Below are positions 25,713 through 32,809 of a DNA stretch of 48,586 nt, piece after piece. Each line of letters begins with the position of its first letter. Within the stretch, counting starts at the first letter, position 1. The position numbers and the translations under genes were made by a program. Origin of the DNA: Xanthobacter autotrophicus (GTDB lineage Bacteria > Pseudomonadota > Alphaproteobacteria > Rhizobiales > Xanthobacteraceae); assembly GCF_030015065.1 (NCBI RefSeq), contig NZ_JAIVFN010000020.1:1-48586 (forward strand). The letters run 5' to 3'. A model generated the notes under the pieces. That model worked only from the letters and a program-made list of their open reading frames with translations. It made no database searches and was not told the origin of the DNA.

Positions 25713-26627
25713 GTGGATCGCCTGACGCAGATCGAAGTGTTCCTGAAGACGGCCGAGCTGGGCAGCCTCTCACGCGCCGCCGAGGTGCTGGGCATGTCCA
25801 ATGCCGCAGCGAGCCGCCACCTGAGCGCGCTGGAGGAGCGCCTTTCGGCCCGGCTGGTGGAGCGCAACACGCGCCGCCTGTGGCTGACCGAGGCGGGGCA
25901 GGACTTCTACCAGCGCAGCGGCGCGCTCCTGAGCGAGCTTGCCGAGGCCGAGGAGGCGGTGAACGAGCACACCCTCTCCCCGCAGGGCCTGCTGAGGGTG
26001 ACGAGCTCGCTGTCGTTCGCGATGATCTATATTGCGCCCATGCTGCCGGAGTTCCGCAGGACCTATCCCAAGCTGAACGTGCACGTGGCGGTGGCGAACC
26101 GCTATCTCGACTTCATCGAGGCCGGGATCGACGTCGCCATCCGCACCCGCCTGCACGAGCCGGACACCAACATCGTGGTGCGGCGCCTCGGGCGCATGCG
26201 GCGGGTGCTGGCCGCCGCGCCGTCCTATCTCGCCGAGCACGGCTGGCCGAAGGAGCCGGCGGATCTCGCCCACCACCACATGCTGGTCTACAACCTCGCG
26301 GCCGACCCGTTCTCGCTGCGCCTCACCAAGGGCGATGTGGAACGCACCGTGCGCATCGGCGCGGCGCTCAACTGCAATGACGGGCAGGTCATCCGGCAGG
26401 CGGCGCTCGCCGGCCTCGGCATCCTGATCCAGCCGCTCTACATCGTGCACGGCGACATCGACGCCGGCCGTCTGGTGCCGGTCCTGATCGACTGGCAGCT
26501 GCCGACGCTGACCATGAACATCGCCTACCAGAACCGGGCGCGCCTGCCGGCCAAGATCCGGGTGTTCACCGATTTCCTCGTGAACCACGTGCGCAAGGCG
26601 TCGCATAGCGAGATCTGGACGGCGTGA
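25713..26627 (+). CDS. LysR-type transcriptional regulator
   Basis: This 304-residue regulator has the LysR winged helix-turn-helix at residues 1-60 (EVFLKTAELGSLSRAAEVLGMSNAAASRHLSALEERL, landmark SLSRAAEVLGMS), then a linker helix and a co-inducer-binding domain that recognises a small molecule, usually the pathway substrate or an intermediate. The frame starts with GTG at 25713, preceded by GGAACGGAAAG. It is divergent from the Dabb-maleylacetate reductase-dioxygenase-transporter operon, so it is the likely regulator of it. It ends 48 bases from the convergent xseB gene. Confidence 0.92.
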   Translation: MDRLTQIEVFLKTAELGSLSRAAEVLGMSNAAASRHLSALEERLSARLVERNTRRLWLTEAGQDFYQRSGALLSELAEAEEAVNEHTLSPQGLLRVTSSLSFAMIYIAPMLPEFRRTYPKLNVHVAVANRYLDFIEAGIDVAIRTRLHEPDTNIVVRRLGRMRRVLAAAPSYLAEHGWPKEPADLAHHHMLVYNLAADPFSLRLTKGDVERTVRIGAALNCNDGQVIRQAALAGLGILIQPLYIVHGDIDAGRLVPVLIDWQLPTLTMNIAYQNRARLPAKIRVFTDFLVNHVRKASHSEIWTA

Positions 26628-26675
26628 GCGCTCCGGCCGAAGGCCTCCGCAAAGGTGCGCGACCGGGTGCGGGCT

Positions 26676-26981
26676 CTACCCGTCCGCGTCCAGCGGCGCG
26701 GTGCCGGCGGGGCGGCCATCGGCATCGCGGGTGATGGTCTCGACCCGCGCCTCGGCCGCCTTCAGCAGGGCATCGCAGCGCGCCTTCAACGCCTCGCCGC
26801 GCTCATACATGATGATGGATTCCTCAAGCGGGACGCTGCCCCTCTCGAGGTTGCCGACAATGGCCTCCAGTTCCGCCAGCGCCTGCTCGAAGCTGAGCTT
26901 GTCCACCCCCGCCGCCGGGCTGGCGGCCTGACTCGCGGTCTGGCCGGATCTGGCGCTTGTTGCCTTCGTCGCATCGGCCAT
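26676..26981 (-). CDS. xseB: Exodeoxyribonuclease VII small subunit
   Basis: XseB is the small subunit of exonuclease VII, which digests single-stranded DNA. The 101-residue protein has the family core [53 protein letters not shown] at residues 29-80 (landmark FEQALAELE and PLEES), forming two helices of a coiled coil. About 28 Ala/Ser/Thr-rich residues precede it, and the last 15 residues are polar. xseA is not within the window. It stands alone between the LysR gene and a divergent hisZ. Confidence 0.93.
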   Translation of the reverse strand: MADATKATSARSGQTASQAASPAAGVDKLSFEQALAELEAIVGNLERGSVPLEESIIMYERGEALKARCDALLKAAEARVETITRDADGRPAGTAPLDADG

Positions 26982-27119
26982 GGCCGCCTCCGCTGATTCC
27001 CTCTTGATGCTACCTTATACCGATCCGGGACCGGCTCACCCATGCCCCGGCGATCCGCATCCGTTCCCCAGACGCGCCGCCTCCTCCCCCGCCGGCACGG
27101 ACAGCGCAGGACGATGCGC

Positions 27120-27172
27120 CCCGCTCCGCGTGCAGGAGCGGGAGCGGCGCCGGTATCCCCTTTCAAGCCGAG
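27120..27172. repeat. Intergenic palindrome, copy related to the 12 kb element
   Basis: CCCGCTCC (27120-27127) and GGAGCGGG (27135-27142) form an 8-bp stem with a 7-base spacer. Bases 27141-27172 then match 12220-12251 at 26 of 32 positions (shared GGCGCCGGT and TTTCAA-CCGAG). Both are followed 45-46 bases later by GCTAGAAG (27218-27225 and 12296-12303) ahead of an ATG on the plus strand. Confidence 0.5.
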
Positions 27173-27256
27173 AGCGGGGGCTGGAGCCGGCCGGGGTGGC
27201 CCCGGAGGCCGCCCTTTGCTAGAAGCCGGCCAGAAACCTCAGGATAACGATCTCCC

Positions 27257-28435
27257 ATGTTGCCCGCGGCGTCCGCGCCCTTTCCGCCCCGCGATCCATC
27301 GAGCCTCGAAGACGCGCTGATCGCCTGCTTCGAGACCGCCGGCTTCTCGCGCCATGATCCGCCCATCCTCCAGCCGGCGGACGTGTTCCTCGATCTGTCG
27401 GGGGAATCCATCCGCCGCCGCATGTATCTGACGGCGGACGCGGATGGCCGCGAGCTGTGCCTGAGGCCGGACCTCACCATCCCGGTCGCCCGCGCCGTCA
27501 TCGCCGAGCGCATGCCGTTGCCGGCGCGCGTGAGCTATCTCGGCCCGGTGTTCCGCTTCAGCGGCGAGGGATCGGGCGAGTTCCGGCAGGCCGGTGTGGA
27601 ATCCTTCGGCCGCACCGACGGCGAGGCGGCGGACGCGGAGATGATCGCCCTCGGCCTCAATGCGTGCGCGCTCTATGGCCTGCCCCAGCCGGAGATCCGG
27701 CTGGGCGACGTGGGCCTGTTCGCGGCGCTGCTGGAGGCCCTGCCCCTCGCCCCGGCCCTGCGCCGGCGGCTGCTCAAGGATTTCGGCCAGAGCCGGCTCG
27801 ACGCCGATCTCAGCCGCCTGAAGGAACGCCCGCAAGAAAGCGTCTCCGCCCATGCGGGCGTGCTCGCGGCCCTCGCCGGTGCCGATCCCGCGGCGGCGCG
27901 CGCCCTCATCACCGATCTCCTGTCCATCGCCGGCATCTCCACCGTCGGCGGGCGCTCGGTGTCCGAGATCGCCGCGCGCTTCCTGGAGCAGTCCTCGCTG
28001 GAGGCGGGCGCCGGCCTGTCCGGCGAGACGGGGGAAATCCTCTCCCGCTACCTCGCCATCTCCGGCACGCCCGACGAGGCCTCCGCCCGCCTGCGGGCGC
28101 TGGCAGCGGATGCCGGGATCGACATCTCTGCCGCCCTCGACACCTTCGACCGGCGCACGGGCTTCCTCACCGCCTTTGCGGTGAACCTTGCCGACGTGCG
28201 CTTCTCCAGCGCCTTCGGGCGGCCGCTGGACTATTACAGCGGCATGGTCTTCGAGCTGCACGACGCCTCCGGGCGCACCGACGGGCCGCTGGTGGCGGGC
28301 GGCCGCTACGACAAGCTGCTCGCGCGCCTCGGCGCCGAAGCCTGCGTGCCCGGCGTCGGCCTCGCCGTCTGGGTGGAGCGGCTCGCCGCCCTCGCCGCCG
28401 CCCCCTTCCCCGCTGCTTCGGAGGGTGCCCGATGA
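27257..28435 (+). CDS. hisZ: ATP phosphoribosyltransferase regulatory subunit
   Basis: HisZ is a histidyl-tRNA synthetase-like, catalytically inactive protein that activates short-form HisG in the first step of histidine synthesis. The 392-residue protein has class II synthetase-like motifs: [23 protein letters not shown] near residues 57-80 (landmark LRPDLT), [20 protein letters not shown] near 100-120, and [14 protein letters not shown] and [12 protein letters not shown] near 320-360. Only a weak AGGA at 27241-27244 precedes the ATG at 27257. The stop overlaps the hisG start (ATGA, 28432-28435), so the two are translationally coupled. Confidence 0.93.
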   Translation: MLPAASAPFPPRDPSSLEDALIACFETAGFSRHDPPILQPADVFLDLSGESIRRRMYLTADADGRELCLRPDLTIPVARAVIAERMPLPARVSYLGPVFRFSGEGSGEFRQAGVESFGRTDGEAADAEMIALGLNACALYGLPQPEIRLGDVGLFAALLEALPLAPALRRRLLKDFGQSRLDADLSRLKERPQESVSAHAGVLAALAGADPAAARALITDLLSIAGISTVGGRSVSEIAARFLEQSSLEAGAGLSGETGEILSRYLAISGTPDEASARLRALAADAGIDISAALDTFDRRTGFLTAFAVNLADVRFSSAFGRPLDYYSGMVFELHDASGRTDGPLVAGGRYDKLLARLGAEACVPGVGLAVWVERLAALAAAPFPAASEGAR

Positions 28436-29406
28436 CGAGCCCGCTCATTCTGGCCGTGCCCTCGAAGGGCCGGCTCCAGGAGAATGTCCACGCCTTCTTC
28501 GCCCGCGCCGGCATGCCGCTGACGCAGGCGCGCGGCGCCCGCGACTATCGCGGCGCCCTCGGCGGCGTGGAGAATGTGGAGGTGGCCTATCTCTCCGCCT
28601 CCGAGATCGCGGCGGCGCTGGCCACCGGCGCCGCCCATATCGGTGTGACGGGCGAGGACCTGGTGCGCGAGAACATCCTGGAGGCGGACAGCCGCGTCGC
28701 GCTCCTGGAAAAGCTCGGCTTCGGCCATGCCAACGTGGTCGTTGCCGTGCCGCAGGCCTGGATCGACGTGCGCACCATGGACGATCTCGACGACGTGGCG
28801 AGCCATTTCCACGGCCGCACCGGCCGCCGGATCCGGGTGGCGACGAAATATGTGAACCTGACCCGCGGCTATTTCGCCCGCCACGGCATCGTGGACTACC
28901 GCATCGTCGAGAGCGCGGGCGCCACCGAGGGCACCCCCGCCGCCGGCACTGCCGAGCTCATCGTGGACATCACCACCACCGGCGCGACGCTGTCAGCCAA
29001 TGCCCTGAAGGTGGTGGATGACGGGATCATCCTGAAGTCGGAGGCCAATCTCGTGGCCTCGCTTACCGCCAACTGGAGCGGCAGCGCGCTTTTGGCGGCG
29101 CGGGCCATGTTCGACCGGCTGGGAGCGGAAAAGCGCGCGCGGACCATGCGCGAGGTGCGCACCCGCTTCGCGAGCTGCGACGCCTCCCTGGTGGACCAGG
29201 CGGTGGCGCGCTATCGCTGCGTTGCACCGTTCGGCGGTCCCACATCCTCCGGTATGCTCACCCTGCATTGCCCGCCGGACACGCTGCACGCCCTCGCCAC
29301 CTTCCTCCGCGAGCAGGGGGCGAGCATGGTGACGGTTGGTCCCATCGAATATGTGTTCGCGGCGGACAATCCCCTCTATGAGGCTCTCGAAGCCCGGCTT
29401 GGCTGA
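28432..29406 (+). CDS. hisG: ATP phosphoribosyltransferase, apparently long type
   Basis: HisG joins ATP and phosphoribosyl pyrophosphate to start histidine synthesis. The 324-residue protein opens [15 protein letters not shown], carries [14 protein letters not shown] near residue 65, and the PRPP-binding [18 protein letters not shown] near 170-187. It is longer than the roughly 210-230 residues typical of short-form HisG, and the last 80-90 residues (from [12 protein letters not shown] to the end, with [14 protein letters not shown]) look like an additional regulatory-type C-terminal domain. This is odd because a HisZ partner, normally needed by short forms, is encoded upstream and coupled. 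Start at 28432 is set by the overlap. Confidence 0.93.
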   Translation: MTSPLILAVPSKGRLQENVHAFFARAGMPLTQARGARDYRGALGGVENVEVAYLSASEIAAALATGAAHIGVTGEDLVRENILEADSRVALLEKLGFGHANVVVAVPQAWIDVRTMDDLDDVASHFHGRTGRRIRVATKYVNLTRGYFARHGIVDYRIVESAGATEGTPAAGTAELIVDITTTGATLSANALKVVDDGIILKSEANLVASLTANWSGSALLAARAMFDRLGAEKRARTMREVRTRFASCDASLVDQAVARYRCVAPFGGPTSSGMLTLHCPPDTLHALATFLREQGASMVTVGPIEYVFAADNPLYEALEARLG

Positions 29407-29451
29407 AGCCGGGAGGCCGCCGGCACCCCGCTGGGCCGGCAATGGGAACCG

Positions 29452-29739
29452 CTACTCGTTGCCGATGCCGCGATCTCCCTGCTCGATGAACTGCTCGTCG
29501 ATCCGCCGGGGGGCGGGCTCGACCACGATCACCCGCATCTGGGTGAATGGATCCTCTCGCAGCTGGACGCCCCGGTCATAGCCGAGTTCCCGGTACCGCA
29601 TGTCTGGCGGCGTGTAATAGGCGCCCGCCGCGGCTTCCACGTCCGCTTGTGCTCGGGACTGCTCGTCGGCGGCCATGGCGGCACCGGCGACGAGGATGGT
29701 GGTGGTGAGAGCGATGGCTCCCAGGGTTTGATGGCGCAT
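29452..29739 (-). CDS. Small exported protein of unknown function
   Basis: This 95-residue protein begins with a clear signal peptide: HQTLGAIALTTTILVAGAAMA, with cleavage likely before ADEQS. The mature 70 residues are acidic and Arg-rich, with YYTPPDMRYRELGYDRG near residues 40-56, and no cysteine. I recognise no family. GGAG lies six bases before the ATG at 29739; ATGs at 29745 and 29751 are in frame. It is alone on its strand, convergent with hisG with 45 bases between. Confidence 0.62.
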   Translation of the reverse strand: MRHQTLGAIALTTTILVAGAAMAADEQSRAQADVEAAAGAYYTPPDMRYRELGYDRGVQLREDPFTQMRVIVVEPAPRRIDEQFIEQGDRGIGNE

Positions 29740-30124
29740 TTTCATCTCCATCGGTTCGATACGGGCGGGGTCCCGTTCCGATAGATGGTCACCTATTGAT
29801 GCAACCACTTCTGAATAAGAGGCTTTTCCTGCAACAGTGTGGCCCGGTTTTCGGGTCAATCAGCGCCCCTGCCCGACCGATGAGGATGCCGGTACGGCGG
29901 ATCGGGAGCCGGGTGCCGCCGCACGGTACCGGGAGGATCGCGCCCTTTTCGCGTCGGTATTCCGGGCCGGCGCCCCTCCACCGCCTTCCCTCGGGGGTCC
30001 AGGGGCTTTACTCTCCCCGGCCGATTGAATGCGCCCCTGCGCCGCATGGTCGAGCCGGGCCGCCCTGGACTGAAGAGTCCGGACGGGGAGGGCCGTCTGT
30101 GCGGCGTTGCCCGAGGAGTTCCCC
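29740..30124. other. Divergent intergenic region upstream of pepN
   Basis: This 385-base gap lies between the small exported protein and pepN. No convincing gene is visible. An interrupted inverted repeat runs from 29889 to 29932 (CCGGTA and TACCGG outer arms, CGGCGG and CCGCCG inner arms). The stretch around 29780-29860 is AT-richer and could hold promoters for both flanking genes. Confidence 0.5.
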
Positions 30125-32755
30125 ATGCGTGATGCCGAGCCCAAAGCCATCCACCTCGCCGATTACCGCCCGCCGGAATGGCTGGTGGACAAGGTGGAGC
30201 TGGACTTCGCGCTCCATCCCTCCCAGTCCCGCGTCACCGCCCGCCTCGCGCTGCGCCGCAACCCGGAGGGAACCGCCGGCGCGCCGGTGGTGCTGGAGGG
30301 CGACGGCCTGACCCTGTTGCGCCTCGCCATCGACGGCAAGCCGCTGGCCGGTCCGAGCTTCGAGGCGAGCCCCGAGCGCCTCACCCTCGCCCATCCCCCG
30401 GCCGACGCCTTCGTGCTGGAGGTGGAGACGCTGGTGGACCCCACCGCCAACACCCAGCTCATGGGGCTCTACCGCACCTCCGGCAATTATTGCACCCAGT
30501 GCGAGCCCGAGGGTTTCCGCCGCATCACCTATTATCCCGACCGGCCGGACGTGCTCTCGGTCTTCACCACCCGCATCGAGGCGGACAAGGCCGAGGCGCC
30601 GATCCTGCTCGGCAACGGCAATCTCGTCGAAAGCGGCGACATTCCCGGCACCTCGCGCCATTTCGCCGTCTGGCACGACCCGTGGCCGAAGCCCTCCTAC
30701 CTGTTCGCGCTGGTGGGCGGCAAGCTGGCGAAGGTGGCCGACAGCTTCACCACCGCCTCCGGCCGCAAGGTGGAGCTGGGCATCTATGTGGAGGAGGGCA
30801 AGGAGGCCCGCGCCGGCTACGCCATGGACGCGCTGAAGCGCTCCATGCGCTGGGACGAGGAGGCCTTCGGCCGCGAATACGACCTCGACGTGTTCAACAT
30901 CGTGGCCGTCTCCGACTTCAACATGGGGGCCATGGAGAACAAGGGCCTCAACGTCTTCAACGACAAATACGTGCTGGCCACCCCCGAGACCGCCACCGAC
31001 GCCGATTATTCCGGCATCGAGGGCGTCATCGCCCACGAATATTTCCACAACTGGACCGGCAACCGCATCACCTGCCGCGACTGGTTCCAGCTGTGCCTGA
31101 AGGAGGGCCTGACCGTCTTCCGCGACCAGGAATTCTCCTCCGACCAGCGCTCGCGGCCAGTGAAGCGCATCGCCGACGTGCGCATGCTCAAGGCGGCCCA
31201 GTTCACCGAGGATTCCGGCCCCCTCGCCCACCCGGTCCGGCCGCAAACCTATCGCGAGATCAACAACTTCTACACTGCGACCGTGTATGAGAAGGGCGCC
31301 GAGGTGGTGCGCATGCTCAAAACCCTCCTAGGCGAGGAGGGCTTCCGCAAGGGCATGGACCTCTATTTCGAGCGCCATGACGGGGCAGCCGCGACCATCG
31401 AGGATTTCGTCGCCGCCTTCGCCGACGCCACCGGCCGCGACCTCACCCAGTTCGCTTTGTGGTACGCGCAATCGGGCACACCGCTCCTCACCGTGAGCGG
31501 CAGCTACGACAAGGAGGCCGGTACCTTCCGCCTCGACGTGAAGCAATCGGTGCCCCCCACTCCGGGCCAGGCCGACAAGAAACCCATGCTGATCCCGCTC
31601 GCCCTCGGCCTCGTGGGCCCCGACGGGCGCGACATGCCGCTGACGCTGGGCAACACGCCGGTGGAGCATGGGGTGATCGAGGTGAAGGAGGCCGCCCAGA
31701 GCTTCCTGTTCACCGGTATCGAGACGCGGCCCGTGCCCTCGCTCAACCGGGGCTTTTCCGCGCCGGTGAACCTCGTCAGCGACCTCACCGAGGCTGACCG
31801 GGTCTTCCTCGCCGCCCATGACGGCGACCCCTTCAACCGCTTCGACGCGCTCCAGCGCATCGCCCTCGAGCTGCTCAAGACCGGCGCCCGCTCCGGCACC
31901 CTGCCGGCGCCGGACGCGCTGGTTACGGCGGCGGGCGGGGTGGTGGCCGATACGACGCTCGATGCCGCCTTCAAGGCGCAGGCCCTCGCGCTCCCCGGCG
32001 AGAGCGAGGTCGCGCGCGAGCTTGGCAGCGATGTCAATCCCGACGCCGTCTATGCCGCCCGCAAGGCGCTGCGGATCGCTGTCGGAACCGCCCTCGCCGC
32101 GGACTTCGCCCGCACCTACGACAGCGCCGCGGCCGGTGGCGCGTTCGCGCCGGACGCCGCCTCGGCCGGGCGGCGGGCGCTGCGCAACCTCGCCCTCGAC
32201 TATCTCGCCGTGACCGGCACGGCCGAGGGCATCGCCCGCGCCAAAGCCCAGTTCGAGGCGGCGGACAACATGACCGACCGCTTCGCCGCCCTCGCCGTGC
32301 TGGCCCAGCACGACGTGCCGGAGCGCGAAGCGGCCCTCGATGCCTTCTACCGCCGCTTCGAGAGCGACGCGCTGGTCATCGACAAATGGTTCATCCTGCA
32401 AGCGCAGATTGCGTCCGAAGGGACCCTTGACCGGGTGAAAGGCCTGATGCTGCATCCGGCCTTCTCGCTCTCCAACCCCAACCGGGTGCGCTCCCTCATC
32501 GGCGCCTTCGCCGCCGCCAACTCCACTCAGTTCAACCGGGCGGACGGGGCCGGCCACGCCTTCGTGGCGGACGTGGTGCTGTCGCTGGACGGCAAGAACC
32601 CGCAGGTGGCGGCGCGGCTGCTGGCCTCCTTCAAGACCTTCCGCCAGCTGGAGCCGGTGCGGCGCGCCAGCGCCGAGCGCGCCCTGCGCAAGGTGGCCGA
32701 GACGCCCGGCCTGTCGGCGGACGTGTCCGACATCGCCACCCGCTCGCTGGGGTGA
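30125..32755 (+). CDS. pepN: Aminopeptidase N
   Basis: PepN is a cytoplasmic zinc aminopeptidase (peptidase family M1) that removes N-terminal residues from peptides. The 876-residue protein matches the E. coli-type enzyme in length. The substrate-anchoring GAMEN motif is at residues 268-272 and the zinc site HEYFH at residues 304-308, followed by WTGNRITCRDWFQLCLKEGLTVFRDQEF with the third Zn ligand Glu. The start ATG at 30125 has GAGGAG at 30113-30118. It is a single-gene unit; a hairpin at 32774-32794 may end it, shared with convergent glnE. Confidence 0.96.
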   Translation: MRDAEPKAIHLADYRPPEWLVDKVELDFALHPSQSRVTARLALRRNPEGTAGAPVVLEGDGLTLLRLAIDGKPLAGPSFEASPERLTLAHPPADAFVLEVETLVDPTANTQLMGLYRTSGNYCTQCEPEGFRRITYYPDRPDVLSVFTTRIEADKAEAPILLGNGNLVESGDIPGTSRHFAVWHDPWPKPSYLFALVGGKLAKVADSFTTASGRKVELGIYVEEGKEARAGYAMDALKRSMRWDEEAFGREYDLDVFNIVAVSDFNMGAMENKGLNVFNDKYVLATPETATDADYSGIEGVIAHEYFHNWTGNRITCRDWFQLCLKEGLTVFRDQEFSSDQRSRPVKRIADVRMLKAAQFTEDSGPLAHPVRPQTYREINNFYTATVYEKGAEVVRMLKTLLGEEGFRKGMDLYFERHDGAAATIEDFVAAFADATGRDLTQFALWYAQSGTPLLTVSGSYDKEAGTFRLDVKQSVPPTPGQADKKPMLIPLALGLVGPDGRDMPLTLGNTPVEHGVIEVKEAAQSFLFTGIETRPVPSLNRGFSAPVNLVSDLTEADRVFLAAHDGDPFNRFDALQRIALELLKTGARSGTLPAPDALVTAAGGVVADTTLDAAFKAQALALPGESEVARELGSDVNPDAVYAARKALRIAVGTALAADFARTYDSAAAGGAFAPDAASAGRRALRNLALDYLAVTGTAEGIARAKAQFEAADNMTDRFAALAVLAQHDVPEREAALDAFYRRFESDALVIDKWFILQAQIASEGTLDRVKGLMLHPAFSLSNPNRVRSLIGAFAAANSTQFNRADGAGHAFVADVVLSLDGKNPQVAARLLASFKTFRQLEPVRRASAERALRKVAETPGLSADVSDIATRSLG

Positions 32756-32773
32756 GTTGAGACAGTGAACCGG

Positions 32774-32794
32774 GCCGGGGGCCATGGCCCCGGC
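32774..32794. terminator. Hairpin between convergent pepN and glnE
   Basis: A near-perfect palindrome centred on GGCCATGGCC spans 32774-32794: GCCGGGG-(G)-CC-AT-GG-CCCCGGC, with one bulged G. It lies in the 54-base gap between the pepN stop and the glnE stop. No T-run follows on either strand, so the terminator role is plausible but unproven. Confidence 0.4.
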
Positions 32795-32809
32795 TCCCCT
32801 GCGTCGCCC

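Noticed and set aside
29796-30311. Plus-strand frame upstream of pepN
   Set aside because: It runs into pepN in another frame, is Pro/Arg-rich and shows no domain; the region is best seen as non-coding.
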